DNA of 64,000 nt. Source: PGYT01 sp963675055 (GTDB lineage Bacteria > Bacteroidota > Ignavibacteria > Ignavibacteriales > Melioribacteraceae). The stretch spans positions 664,222-728,221 of the forward strand of contig CAXXJE010000001.1 in assembly GCA_963675055.2 (NCBI GenBank), read 5' to 3'. Shown piece after piece: positions 25,800-34,152 of this stretch. The position numbers and the translations under genes are program-made. Numbering within the stretch: position 1 is the stretch's first letter; every line of letters starts with the position of its first letter. The notes under the pieces are model-generated. The model made no database searches and was not told the DNA's origin. It saw nothing but the letters and a program-made list of their open reading frames with translations.

Positions 25800-25850
25800 T
25801 TCCGGGAATTAAAAAATCAGTTAACTTTAATTAGTAAAATTCCGGGAATT
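25800..25850 (+). promoter_or_regulatory. Duplicated near-palindrome upstream of the asparaginase gene
   Basis: TTCCGGGAATT occurs at 25800-25810 and again at 25840-25850, exactly 40 bp apart. The second copy ends 3 bp before the asparaginase ATG, so it overlaps the ribosome-binding position (GGGA). Each copy is nearly palindromic. It may be an operator pair or the footprint of a small duplication. Confidence 0.4.
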
Positions 25851-25853
25851 GAT

Positions 25854-26828
25854 ATGAAAAATATTTTAATAATCTTTTGCGGCGGAACATTCTCTATGAA
25901 AATAGATGAATCGACAGGAGGTGCCGTTCCTCATTTCCACGGTGATGAACTTCTGAGGTTAATTCCCGATGCCGATGCACTCGCCAACATATCAATGCAC
26001 GAGTTCGGGCTATATCCCGGTCCGCATATAACACCGGAATTGATGCTGAAACTATCGGCCAATGTACAGGAATTTATCGAGAAGGATGATGTTGACGGGA
26101 TAATAATAACCCACGGTACGGATACACTTGAAGAAACTGCGTACCTTTTGGATCTCACTGTTAAAACACAGAAAGCGATTGTACTTATCGGCGCTATGAA
26201 AACCAGTTCCGAACCTGACTGGGACGGGCCAAAGAATCTGCTGGATGCCATTCACATTATCAATAGTCCAAACAGCTCAGGTATGGGCGTACTGGTCTGT
26301 TTAAACGGAGAGATTAATGCTGCCAGCGAAGTAACCAAAACTCACACAGAGGATATTGAAACATTCAGGAGTCTCGACTTCGGAGCACTCGGTTTCGTTG
26401 ATCGTAGCCGGGTTATATTCAATAGAATGCCGCGTAAGCTGGAAATTATTGAGTCCAGGAGCATTAATTCGAATGTACACCTCATAAAAGTATATGCCGG
26501 AATGGATGAGCGATTTTTTGTTCACGCTGCGAATGAGGGAATAGACGGACTTGTTATAGAAGCGATGGGTGTCGGTAATGTCCCGCCGGATGCTTTTGAA
26601 GGTATTAAATATGTTTTAAGTAAAGGAATTCCTGTCGTACTAACCTCTCGATGTCCGTCCGGAGAGACTCTGGATTTTTACGGTTACCCCGGTGCCGGGA
26701 AATGGCTAAAAAAAGAAGGTGTAATTTTCACCGATTATCTGAACGGACAGAAAGCAAGGATAAAATTGATGCTTTGCCTGGGACGAACTAATAATCCTGA
26801 TGAATTACGGCGTCTTATTGAGGAGTAA
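25854..26828 (+). CDS. L-asparaginase (type I / glutaminase-asparaginase family)
   Basis: Asparaginase hydrolyses asparagine to aspartate and ammonia. The 324-residue protein has the N-terminal nucleophile loop (CGGTFSMK, where most members have TGGTIA) and the second signature HGTDTLEETA near residue 88. It also has the conserved C-terminal region VLTSRCPSGET. No signal peptide is present, so it is cytoplasmic. The phenylalanine-containing variant of the first motif keeps the catalytic threonine. Lysophospholipase or Glu-tRNA(Gln) amidotransferase D relatives are less likely given the length. It is followed 18 bp later by a small membrane protein. Confidence 0.9.
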   Translation: MKNILIIFCGGTFSMKIDESTGGAVPHFHGDELLRLIPDADALANISMHEFGLYPGPHITPELMLKLSANVQEFIEKDDVDGIIITHGTDTLEETAYLLDLTVKTQKAIVLIGAMKTSSEPDWDGPKNLLDAIHIINSPNSSGMGVLVCLNGEINAASEVTKTHTEDIETFRSLDFGALGFVDRSRVIFNRMPRKLEIIESRSINSNVHLIKVYAGMDERFFVHAANEGIDGLVIEAMGVGNVPPDAFEGIKYVLSKGIPVVLTSRCPSGETLDFYGYPGAGKWLKKEGVIFTDYLNGQKARIKLMLCLGRTNNPDELRRLIEE

Positions 26829-26846
26829 CCTTATAACTCACAGAAT

Positions 26847-27371
26847 ATGAACGAACTTAAAGAAAAAATAAAACCATTTTACAGTTCAATCATTTTATTG
26901 CCCCCGGCAATATACCTGATCTTTAACAAGGGAGAGTTTATATTCATTCTTGACCACTTCAACCTTCTTTTCCATGAAGGCGGACACGGAATATTCAAAA
27001 TATTCGGCAAATTTATTTATACGCTCGGTGGCTCCCTGATGCAGGTGATTATCCCGTCTCTCTTTATTTTTTATTTTGCTACGAACAGAAAAAGACTTGG
27101 AACACAAATATCGCTGCTCTACCTTGCTGAAAATATTATGAATGTTTCCGTTTATATCGGAGATGCGCGCGCAAAGAGACTTCCACTGCTCGGCGGCAAC
27201 AAGGTATATCACGACTGGAATTATCTTCTAAATAAACTCAACCTGCTTAACTACGATACTACAATTGCCCTGCTGTTTTACATTTCAGCAATACTGATAA
27301 TTGTGTTATCCCTAATAATTCCCTTCTTTTGGAAAGATTACAAATCAGTTAAAATCGATTTAAACATATAA
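26847..27371 (+). CDS. Small membrane protein with an HEGGH motif (putative M50-like metallopeptidase)
   Basis: The 174-residue protein has about four hydrophobic segments. At H43-E44-G-G-H47, inside a hydrophobic stretch (NLLFHEGGHGIFKIFG), it has the HExxH zinc signature. A glycine-rich membrane segment (TLGGSLMQVIIPSLFIF) follows, as in M50B-type peptidases. A later HDWNYLL could supply a third ligand, although M50 enzymes usually have an NxxPxxxLDG motif, which is missing here. I therefore call it peptidase-like only. It follows the asparaginase gene by 18 bp and may be co-transcribed, but no functional link is evident. Confidence 0.6.
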   Translation: MNELKEKIKPFYSSIILLPPAIYLIFNKGEFIFILDHFNLLFHEGGHGIFKIFGKFIYTLGGSLMQVIIPSLFIFYFATNRKRLGTQISLLYLAENIMNVSVYIGDARAKRLPLLGGNKVYHDWNYLLNKLNLLNYDTTIALLFYISAILIIVLSLIIPFFWKDYKSVKIDLNI

Positions 27372-27457
27372 AATACATTTAACAAGTAACTTTATTCTTT
27401 ATTCGAATTCATGTAAATTCGTTTTATTACGTTCTAGATAAAACCCGGGAGTAGTAA

Positions 27458-28798
27458 ATGATAAAGATTAAACAGGTTATTAAACGTAACGGCGCGATTG
27501 TAGACTTCAATCAGGACAGGATAAGCAATGCCATTTACAGGGCTGCAGTTTCGGTCGGAGGGCGAGACAAGGAAACTGCGACTAAGCTTCGGGACGAGGT
27601 TGTGAAAATTATTGACAAAACATTCCCGGAGGGACATACATTACACATCGAAGAAATTCAGGATATTGTAGAAAAAGTATTGATTGAGCATGGTCACGCA
27701 AAAGTCGCAAAGGAATACATCCTCTACCGTGACGAGAGAATGAAGAAACGAGCCGAGAACGCGACTCAGGGAACACGTCCAAAGGAAAATATTCCCTGGC
27801 CTAAAATCTGGCATATCCTGGACTGGTCCGTATCAAATGAACTTCATAGTATTGAGCATCTTAATAAAAAAATTGATGCCGGCAAATTCGAGGAAGTTGT
27901 AAAAATCTCCGAAAAACTTTACGAGCATGATGTCGATGAAGCGGCATCTCAAATTGCCGACAGGGCCGAGAAACTTAAGATGGTAATGATCACCGGGCCG
28001 TCTTCTTCCGGAAAGACAACTTCCACCTTCAAAATGGAAGAACGCCTGAAAGCGAAAGGTATGAGTTTCGTACCACTGGTTGTGGATAATTACTTCTTTG
28101 ACTTAGAACTGCATCCCAAGGATGAATTCGGCGATTATGATTTCGAAACTCCGCAGGCTCTTGATCTTGAACTTATCAATACTCATCTTCATCAGCTAAG
28201 TGAAGGTAAAGCGGTTAAAATTCCTTATTACGATTTTAAGGAAGGTAAAAGATATTTAGATCACAGCGAACTTCAGTTAAATGACGGTCAGGTTCTGCTG
28301 ATAGACAGCCTGCACGCATTATATCCCAAATTCAGCGAAGGGATTGACATATCAATGATGTTCAAAGTTTACCTGGAGCCGCTTGTACAAATCAAGGGAC
28401 CCGAAAACAAGTATGTACAATGGACTGACCTGCGGCTTATCCGCAGGATGCTGCGTGATTCGGTTCATCGGGCTTATAATCCGCAGCAGACCCTGGAACA
28501 CTGGCATTATGTCCGATCAAGTGAACTAAGGCATATTATCCCATACAGCGGCAACGCGGATCACATTATAAGCAGCGGCATGCCTTACGAAATTGCTCTT
28601 TACCGGCCAATGCTTTTAGATAAGTTTGCCGAATGGGAAAAGCTTTATAAGGACGATCCGCTTCGCATTGATGCATACACCCGGGCTTCAAGGGTACGTA
28701 AAATGCTGGAAGCTGTTAGAGGTATTGAAGATAATTCTCCGGTACCGAAAAGCTCGGTGCTAAGGGAATTTATCGGCGGCGGAATTTACGATGCATAA
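27458..28798 (+). CDS. ATP-cone domain fused to a uridine kinase / phosphoribulokinase-like kinase
   Basis: Residues about 3-95 (IKQVIKRNGAIVDFNQDRI to KEYILYRDER) form an ATP-cone, the nucleotide-sensing domain usually found on ribonucleotide reductases and NrdR. After a linker, residues 175-390 are a P-loop kinase of the uridine kinase/PRK family, with Walker A GPSSSGKTT at 180-188 and the acid-rich DNYFFD motif that follows it. The protein is 446 residues. The likely role is a nucleoside or sugar kinase whose activity is tuned by ATP/dATP through the cone; this is inferred. A good ribosome-binding site (GGGAG) precedes the ATG. It is a single gene ending in a strong hairpin. Confidence 0.8.
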   Translation: MIKIKQVIKRNGAIVDFNQDRISNAIYRAAVSVGGRDKETATKLRDEVVKIIDKTFPEGHTLHIEEIQDIVEKVLIEHGHAKVAKEYILYRDERMKKRAENATQGTRPKENIPWPKIWHILDWSVSNELHSIEHLNKKIDAGKFEEVVKISEKLYEHDVDEAASQIADRAEKLKMVMITGPSSSGKTTSTFKMEERLKAKGMSFVPLVVDNYFFDLELHPKDEFGDYDFETPQALDLELINTHLHQLSEGKAVKIPYYDFKEGKRYLDHSELQLNDGQVLLIDSLHALYPKFSEGIDISMMFKVYLEPLVQIKGPENKYVQWTDLRLIRRMLRDSVHRAYNPQQTLEHWHYVRSSELRHIIPYSGNADHIISSGMPYEIALYRPMLLDKFAEWEKLYKDDPLRIDAYTRASRVRKMLEAVRGIEDNSPVPKSSVLREFIGGGIYDA

Positions 28799-28799
28799 A

Positions 28800-28821
28800 A
28801 AAGGCGGCGGCTGCCGCCTTT
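28800..28821. terminator. Bidirectional terminator between the kinase and hemerythrin genes
   Basis: AAAGGCGGC (28800-28808) and GCCGCCTTT (28813-28821) form a perfect 9-bp, GC-rich stem with a 4-nt loop. A short A-run precedes it and T residues close it, so it can work for both convergent genes. It starts right after the kinase stop codon and is 5 bp from the hemerythrin stop. Confidence 0.9.
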
Positions 28822-28826
28822 AAAAA

Positions 28827-29270
28827 TTAATTAACTCCGGCTGAGCAAAGATGGTCAACATATTGCTTGTCAACTTTAACGATATGGTTAACCAGCCAAT
28901 CCTGTAAGAATTGCAAGACCTCCATTGTAAGTACTGTTTCACCCTTACTAACCTTATTATAGAGATCTTTGGCAGTTACAGTTAACTTGTCATGTTCATA
29001 TTTGTGCGTGAGATAACCGGAATATCCCGACTTCTTCATTTCTCTTTCTTCATCGGCAAAATGTTCAACAGTATATTTAACAAGTTTTTCCAATGTTGGT
29101 TTTAATACTTCTTTTCCTTTACCCGATTTCATTGCATCATGCATCATGTTTATCAATTGCACCAAATGTTTATGTTGATCATCAAATTTAGCCACTTTCA
29201 CGGAATATTGGTCGGTCCAGTTTATAAGAAGCCATGGTCTCTCCGATAGATTATTAGAATACGACTCCAT
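28827..29270 (-). CDS. Bacteriohemerythrin
   Basis: Hemerythrins bind O2 reversibly at a di-iron site. In this 147-residue protein the ligands are visible in order: His in DDQHKHLVQL, His and Glu in VEHFADEEREM, HKYEH further on, and the final HIVKVD in NHIVKVDKQY. The opening LINWTDQYSVKVAKFDDQH is typical of bacteriohemerythrins. It is a single cytoplasmic domain. Possible roles are oxygen storage, sensing or delivery. It is transcribed alone toward the shared terminator. Confidence 0.93.
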   Translation of the reverse strand: MESYSNNLSERPWLLINWTDQYSVKVAKFDDQHKHLVQLINMMHDAMKSGKGKEVLKPTLEKLVKYTVEHFADEEREMKKSGYSGYLTHKYEHDKLTVTAKDLYNKVSKGETVLTMEVLQFLQDWLVNHIVKVDKQYVDHLCSAGVN

Positions 29271-29311
29271 TATCGAAGAATTCGTTAAATTCTTAACCTT
29301 ATTATCCCATT

Positions 29312-29665
29312 TTAATCTAAAAATTCATTTATTTTTTCAACCGGTCTTGCCAGTACAGCCTTTTCACCTTTCTCAACTATTGGTCTTTGAACAAGGTCAT
29401 GATTTGATATCATTAAATCGAGTATCTCGCTCTCAGTATAATTTTTATTTTTTATATCCAGTTCTTTATAGGCTTTTTCATTTTTTCTGAGCAGCTCACT
29501 CGGTTTCATATCCATTTTTTTCAACAATGTCTTCAATTTGTTTTTTGAAAATGGTTTTATGTAATAATTTATCCTGTCGAAATCATATCCCTTTTCCTGG
29601 AGAAGTTTTACTGTTTTTCTGCAGGTAGTGCAGGTAGGCTTTTCATATACATTTATTTTTTCCAT
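29312..29665 (-). CDS. ArsC/Spx-family thioredoxin-fold reductase
   Basis: The 117-residue protein begins with a thioredoxin-like fold and the motif CTTCRK (Cys9 and Cys12 from the chosen ATG). The family-typical stretch near the end, DLVQRPIVEKGEKAVLARP, contains the conserved RP. ArsC enzymes reduce arsenate with glutaredoxin or thioredoxin; many relatives of this type have other or unknown roles. The frame opens at 29701, but 12 extra residues would precede the first strand, so the ATG at 29665 fits better. No ars operon partners are nearby. A second, single-cysteine member is encoded at 48450-48785. Confidence 0.85.
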   Translation of the reverse strand: MEKINVYEKPTCTTCRKTVKLLQEKGYDFDRINYYIKPFSKNKLKTLLKKMDMKPSELLRKNEKAYKELDIKNKNYTESEILDLMISNHDLVQRPIVEKGEKAVLARPVEKINEFLD

Positions 29666-29786
29666 TTTATACTCCTTTATTAGAAACAATGATATTTTCA
29701 AGTAGATAAATTAGTAAATATAACGTTGTTTTGTAATCCTTTAGAATATTGTATTTACTGAATGAAGAAGTACCAGGGAGAATTTA

Positions 29787-31955
29787 ATGAATATACCGTT
29801 TTATATTTCCAAAGAACTTAACCTTAAAGAATCACAGGTTCTGTCAACAATAGGACTGCTCAAGGAGGGAGCTACAATTCCTTTTATCGCCAGGTACAGG
29901 AAAGAGAAAACCGAAGGACTTGATGAAGAACAGCTCAGAGATATTGAAGACAGATTAAATTACCTCACTTTGCTGGAGGAACGAAAGGAAACCGTACTTA
30001 AAAGCATTGAGGAACAGGGAAAGCTTACGGATGAACTAAAACAAAAAATACTTGATGCCGTAAAGCTTCAGGAAGTGGAGGATCTTTATCTTCCTTATAA
30101 ACCTAAAAGAAAAACGCGTGGAACCGTTGCGAAAGCCAAAGGTCTAGAACCACTTGCGCTGTTCATTTTAGACAATCCGAATTTCACTGGAGATCTTGAT
30201 GACAAGCTGGCCGAGTTTATTAATGAAGAAAAAGAAGTAAACACAGTTGAGGAAGCTCTCAAGGGAGCTAAAGATATAATTGCCGAAATGATAAGCGATG
30301 ACGCGGAAGTAAGAAAAACTGTCAGAGAATTCATGCTGGATACTTCTTCTATAGGTTCAGTTAAAGCTTCGACAAAAAAGGAAGACCTCCCTCCGAACAG
30401 GAAGGATGTTTACGAAGTTTATCACGAATTCTCAATTGAGATTACAAACATTAAACCTTACCAGACTTTAGCGATTAACCGCGGTGAACGCGAAAAATTC
30501 CTGAAGGTCTCGCTCAACGTTGATAAAGATCAGGCGCTAATTAAAATTTATAAGACTTTTTTCACGTTCAAGAAAAGTGTGTTTGACGACATTCTAAATG
30601 AAGTTGTGGACGATTCATATTCAAGACTGATTTTCCCATCCCTGGAACGCGAGGTAAGAAATCATCTGACTGAGCTCGCGGACCTTCACGCAATTGAAAT
30701 ATTCGCATCGAACCTTCGTCAGCTTCTTTTACAGCCGCCGATAGCCGGTAAGATGATTATGGGAATCGATCCCGGATTTGTTTCAGGTTCGAAGGTTGCG
30801 GTGATTGATTTAACCGGGAAGTACATTGAAGGCACAACAATATACCCGCACCCTCCCCAAAAAAAGATGGCTCAGGCAAAAGAGGCTATTCTCAACCTGA
30901 TTAAGAAGTATGATGTAAGTCTTATTGCAGTCGGGAACGGTACTGCCAGTCGCGAAACGGAATTTATGGTTGCAGAAATAATTAAAGACAATTCACTTGA
31001 ATGCAGTTATTTAATCGTCAATGAAGCGGGCGCATCTGTTTACTCAGCCTCACCGGTTGCCAAACAGGAATTCCCTGAACTCGAAGCGAGCCAGAGAGGA
31101 AACATTTCAATTGCTCGGCGTGTGCTCGATCCGCTGGCAGAGCTTGTTAAAATAGACTCGAAATCCATCGGTGTTGGCTTGTACCAGCACGATGTTGACC
31201 AGAAACTATTGAATAAAAAACTGGATGATGTCGTAGTAAGCTGTGTTAACTATGTTGGAGTAGATGCTAACACTGCTTCCGCTTCCCTCTTAACTTACGT
31301 CTCCGGAATGAATAAGAGAATAGCAAATAACTTTATAAAGTACAGGGAACAGATCGGCAGTTTCACTGACCGGGATCAGTTTATGGAAGTAACCGGGGTT
31401 GGTGAAAAAATGTTTGAACAGTGTGCCGGATTTTTAAAAATCCGGGGAGGGGATAACCCTTTGGATAACACATTCATTCATCCGGAATCATACGAAGCCG
31501 CAAAGGAATTGCTTGATTCCTGCAATGTGAACTTGACCGATGTAAGTAAATCCGGGAGCCTGGTAAGTTTATATGTCAATCAAAAAGGTTCGCTTGTAGT
31601 TGCAGAGAATCTTAAAGTCGGTGAACCGACTCTGCAGGATATTATTGAGAACCTTAAAAAACCGGGACGCGATCCCCGCGAGGAAATGCCGAAGCCAATT
31701 TTGCGCAGCGATGTTCTCAAGATGGAAGACTTGGAAATCGGCATGACTTTGAAAGGAACAGTTCGAAACGTTGTAGACTTCGGCGCTTTCGTGGATATCG
31801 GAGTCAAGCAGGACGGACTGCTTCATATATCACAAATAGCAGACAAGTATATAAAGAATCCGCTTGAGGTACTTAATGTTGGTGATATACTTGATGTGAA
31901 AATAACAGCGGTTGATATCAATAAAGGTAGAATTTCGCTGAGCATGCGTAGTTAA
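29787..31955 (+). CDS. tex: Tex-family RNA-binding transcription accessory protein
   Basis: Tex is a conserved nucleic-acid-binding protein related to Spt6. The 722-residue sequence shows the N-terminal helical region (GATIPFIARYRKEKTEGLDEEQLRDIE), a YqgF/RNase-H-like domain (MGIDPGFVSGSKVAVID, near residue 325), helix-hairpin-helix modules (FMEVTGVGEKMFEQCAGF) and a C-terminal S1 domain (GTVRNVVDFGAFVDIGV, near residue 654). All are in the normal order. The length is close to the bacterial norm of 730-780. The gene is not obviously in an operon. Confidence 0.95.
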   Translation: MNIPFYISKELNLKESQVLSTIGLLKEGATIPFIARYRKEKTEGLDEEQLRDIEDRLNYLTLLEERKETVLKSIEEQGKLTDELKQKILDAVKLQEVEDLYLPYKPKRKTRGTVAKAKGLEPLALFILDNPNFTGDLDDKLAEFINEEKEVNTVEEALKGAKDIIAEMISDDAEVRKTVREFMLDTSSIGSVKASTKKEDLPPNRKDVYEVYHEFSIEITNIKPYQTLAINRGEREKFLKVSLNVDKDQALIKIYKTFFTFKKSVFDDILNEVVDDSYSRLIFPSLEREVRNHLTELADLHAIEIFASNLRQLLLQPPIAGKMIMGIDPGFVSGSKVAVIDLTGKYIEGTTIYPHPPQKKMAQAKEAILNLIKKYDVSLIAVGNGTASRETEFMVAEIIKDNSLECSYLIVNEAGASVYSASPVAKQEFPELEASQRGNISIARRVLDPLAELVKIDSKSIGVGLYQHDVDQKLLNKKLDDVVVSCVNYVGVDANTASASLLTYVSGMNKRIANNFIKYREQIGSFTDRDQFMEVTGVGEKMFEQCAGFLKIRGGDNPLDNTFIHPESYEAAKELLDSCNVNLTDVSKSGSLVSLYVNQKGSLVVAENLKVGEPTLQDIIENLKKPGRDPREEMPKPILRSDVLKMEDLEIGMTLKGTVRNVVDFGAFVDIGVKQDGLLHISQIADKYIKNPLEVLNVGDILDVKITAVDINKGRISLSMRS

Positions 31956-31992
31956 TTATATTTTCAAAGGGAATATGTGTTGAATTAAATGG

Positions 31993-32178
31993 CTATTGTT
32001 TCAGCAGGCACTTATTATTTTTATTGTTATACCTGCTAAAGTATGCGCACCAAACAGCCAGTTCCTTGCGGCAGGCACCAATTGAATTCGGATCGGAGAA
32101 TTCGGCATATTCACAGGAATAATCACAAAATTCCGGCAGTTCAACTTTTTTAGAATGTTTTTGTTTTTTTTTCGCCAT
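31993..32178 (-). CDS. Small cysteine-rich protein of unknown function
   Basis: This 61-residue protein starts with a lysine-rich tail (MAKKKQKHSKK). Five cysteines follow, in the pattern C-x3-C, then ACR, WC and a final NKCLL. The spacing suggests metal binding or a compact fold. Coding is supported by the charge-plus-cysteine pattern and by the lack of any larger frame in the region, not by family recognition. It is convergent with tex, 37 bp after its stop, and divergent from the GGGP synthase gene. Confidence 0.55.
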   Translation of the reverse strand: MAKKKQKHSKKVELPEFCDYSCEYAEFSDPNSIGACRKELAVWCAYFSRYNNKNNKCLLKQ

Positions 32179-32264
32179 GAATCAATCAATAATTAAATTT
32201 TTCTGAGAATGATAACAAACTTTATTATTTTTGACAAATCTTAATCATCCCCGTCTCGGGCACA

Positions 32265-33023
32265 ATGAAAACATACGAATACCTTGAGAAAATAATAACC
32301 GACAAGGGCGCGGCATATTTGATGCTTATTGACCCTGATAAAATCTCCGGCGGGAAGCTGGGTGAATTCGTCACTTATTGTGAAAAATCGGGAGTGGACG
32401 GATTTTTGATTGGCGGTAGTCTGATGCTTGGCAATAATCTAGCCGGACATATAGATGTTATAAAACAGCAAACTTCCCTTCCGGTAATCATTTTTCCGGG
32501 AAGCGTTAGTCAGGTTATACCCACCGCTGATGCGTTATTATTCATTTCACTAATAAGCGGAAGAAATGCGGAGCAGATAATAGGTAAGCATGTAATGGCG
32601 GCTCCGATGATAAAACAAACAGGCATTGAACCGATATCGACCGGATATATGCTGATTGAATCGGGCGGGAAAACAACCGCCGAGTATATGAGCGGGAGTC
32701 AGCCTATCCCCCGAAACAAACCGGAAATTGCAGCGGCTACTGCACTGGCCGGCGAGTATCTCGGTATGAAAATGATTTATCTTGAGGGCGGATCAGGAGC
32801 GCAGCTTTCAGTACCGGATGAAATGGTTAAACTTGTTTCCTCATCCGTGTCGGTTCCGGTTATTGTAGGCGGCGGAATACGAAATGCGAAAACCGCCGGT
32901 GATAAAGTTGCGAGCGGAGCTAAAATTGTTGTTACGGGTAATTATTTCGAAGATGAAAGAAACTGGGATCAAATTAGCGACTTTGCCGGTTCAATACATG
33001 TTAATAATACAATTGAGATATAG
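32265..33023 (+). CDS. Geranylgeranylglyceryl phosphate synthase-like protein (GGGPS/PcrB family)
   Basis: GGGPS joins a prenyl diphosphate to glycerol-1-phosphate, the first ether bond of archaeal lipids. Bacterial members exist in Bacteroidota and Firmicutes (PcrB). The 252-residue TIM barrel shows YLMLIDPDKI near residue 19, FLIGGSLML near 48, FPGS near 73, YLEGGSGAQ near 169 and VGGGIRNAKTA near 203, the phosphate-binding loops of the family. This matches group II (archaeal and Bacteroidota) enzymes. gmhA follows 5 bp later, so the two are probably co-transcribed. Confidence 0.9.
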   Translation: MKTYEYLEKIITDKGAAYLMLIDPDKISGGKLGEFVTYCEKSGVDGFLIGGSLMLGNNLAGHIDVIKQQTSLPVIIFPGSVSQVIPTADALLFISLISGRNAEQIIGKHVMAAPMIKQTGIEPISTGYMLIESGGKTTAEYMSGSQPIPRNKPEIAAATALAGEYLGMKMIYLEGGSGAQLSVPDEMVKLVSSSVSVPVIVGGGIRNAKTAGDKVASGAKIVVTGNYFEDERNWDQISDFAGSIHVNNTIEI

Positions 33024-33028
33024 ATTTA

Positions 33029-33613
33029 ATGGACGCAGAAAATTTTATAAAAGCCTCTCTCGAAGAAAGTTCGCAGGTAAAATTACAGATACTTGAAAAA
33101 TGTTCACAGGATATACTGGATACTGTTGAGATACTTACCGAAGCTGTAAAATCAGGCGGGAAGATTCTCTTCTGCGGAAACGGTGGCAGTGCGGCTGATT
33201 CGCAGCACCTGGCTACAGAATTTGTTATCCGTTTAAGTCATGATCTCGACAGACCCGCGATTCCGGCTTTAGCCCTTACCACAGACACATCAATGCTAAC
33301 AGCAGGCGGCAATGATATCGGGTTCGACAACATATTTGCCCGGCAGCTTGAAGGATTAGGAAACAGCGGCGATGTGCTTATAGCCATATCAACAAGCGGC
33401 AATTCCGAGAATGTTATAAGAGCAGTGAACACAGCTAAGCAGAAAGACATTGCAGTAGTCGGATTCCTGGGCGGAAGCGGCGGTAAGTTACTGTCCTTAT
33501 CCGATTCTTCAATTGTAATTCCCTCATCAAATGTTCAGCGTATTCAGGAAGGACATATTACTGTAGGGCATATAGTATGTGAGCTCGTAGAACGGGAATT
33601 ATACGGAAATTAA
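33029..33613 (+). CDS. gmhA: Phosphoheptose isomerase (SIS domain, GmhA-like)
   Basis: GmhA converts sedoheptulose-7-phosphate to glycero-manno-heptose-7-phosphate, the first step toward LPS heptose. The 194-residue SIS protein has FCGNGGSAADSQHLATEFV near residue 48, the sugar-phosphate loop AISTSGNSENVIRAV near 113 and a C-terminal histidine in EGHITVGHIVCELVE, as in GmhA. DiaA-type SIS proteins are close relatives, but the QHLA and GHI motifs favour GmhA. It follows the GGGPS gene by 5 bp and precedes a haem-binding protein gene by 38 bp. Confidence 0.87.
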   Translation: MDAENFIKASLEESSQVKLQILEKCSQDILDTVEILTEAVKSGGKILFCGNGGSAADSQHLATEFVIRLSHDLDRPAIPALALTTDTSMLTAGGNDIGFDNIFARQLEGLGNSGDVLIAISTSGNSENVIRAVNTAKQKDIAVVGFLGGSGGKLLSLSDSSIVIPSSNVQRIQEGHITVGHIVCELVERELYGN

Positions 33614-33651
33614 CCTTACTCATTTCAAAATCTTCTAAAGGAACAGATACA

Positions 33652-34122
33652 TTGAAAAAGCATTCAAAACTAAAACGCCTGATAATCGGTCTAATTATCC
33701 TATTTGTTGTAATGCAGTTTTTCAGAATCGACAAAACCAATCCGCAGTCTGATCCGGCAAATGATTTTATTGCATCGACAAATCCGCCGACCGAGATTGC
33801 GGTCCAGATCAAAGAATCATGCTACGATTGTCATTCAAACAACACTCGCTATCCCTGGTATACAAATGTGGCGCCGGTTTCATGGTATGTGAAGAATCAT
33901 ATCGATGAGGGACGGGAACACCTGAATTTTTCCGAATGGGGGAATTTCGATAACCGCAGAAAAGAACATAAGCTGGAAGAGTGCATTGAACTTGTTTCAA
34001 AAGACATTATGCCAATGTCGGACTATGTAATGATGCACAGTAAGTCCGAGTTATCACCGGAAAAGAAACAAGCTCTTCTGGACTGGCTGAAATCTGTTAA
34101 TGTTGTTGAAGAAACCAAGTAA
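33652..34122 (+). CDS. Haem-binding domain protein with one CxxCH
   Basis: The 156-residue protein has an N-terminal signal anchor (LIIGLIILFVVMQFF) and then CYDCH (about residues 60-64), a c-type haem site. The pattern NNTRYPWYTNVAPVSWYVKNHI after it is characteristic of the haem_bd family of small periplasmic cytochromes. It starts with TTG at 33652, preceded by AAAGGA at a suitable distance. It probably carries electrons or senses redox in the periplasm. The partner is unknown. Confidence 0.87.
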   Translation: MKKHSKLKRLIIGLIILFVVMQFFRIDKTNPQSDPANDFIASTNPPTEIAVQIKESCYDCHSNNTRYPWYTNVAPVSWYVKNHIDEGREHLNFSEWGNFDNRRKEHKLEECIELVSKDIMPMSDYVMMHSKSELSPEKKQALLDWLKSVNVVEETK

Positions 34123-34152
34123 TTAAATCAGATATTGTTCCTGGAAAATTTT

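Larger units (their letters stand above)
25349..25853. other. oriC: Probable chromosomal origin of replication (oriC)
   Basis: This 505-bp AT-rich gap between dnaA and the asparaginase gene has no credible coding frame. It contains six plus-strand 9-mers close to the DnaA box: TTATCCACA at 25355, TTGTCAACA at 25442, TTATCAACA at 25582 and 25593 (11 bp apart), and TTATTAACA at 25687 and 25777. All point the same way, and AT-rich tracts follow the pair. The position next to dnaA is the usual place for oriC. No strand-skew calculation was possible. Confidence 0.7.
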
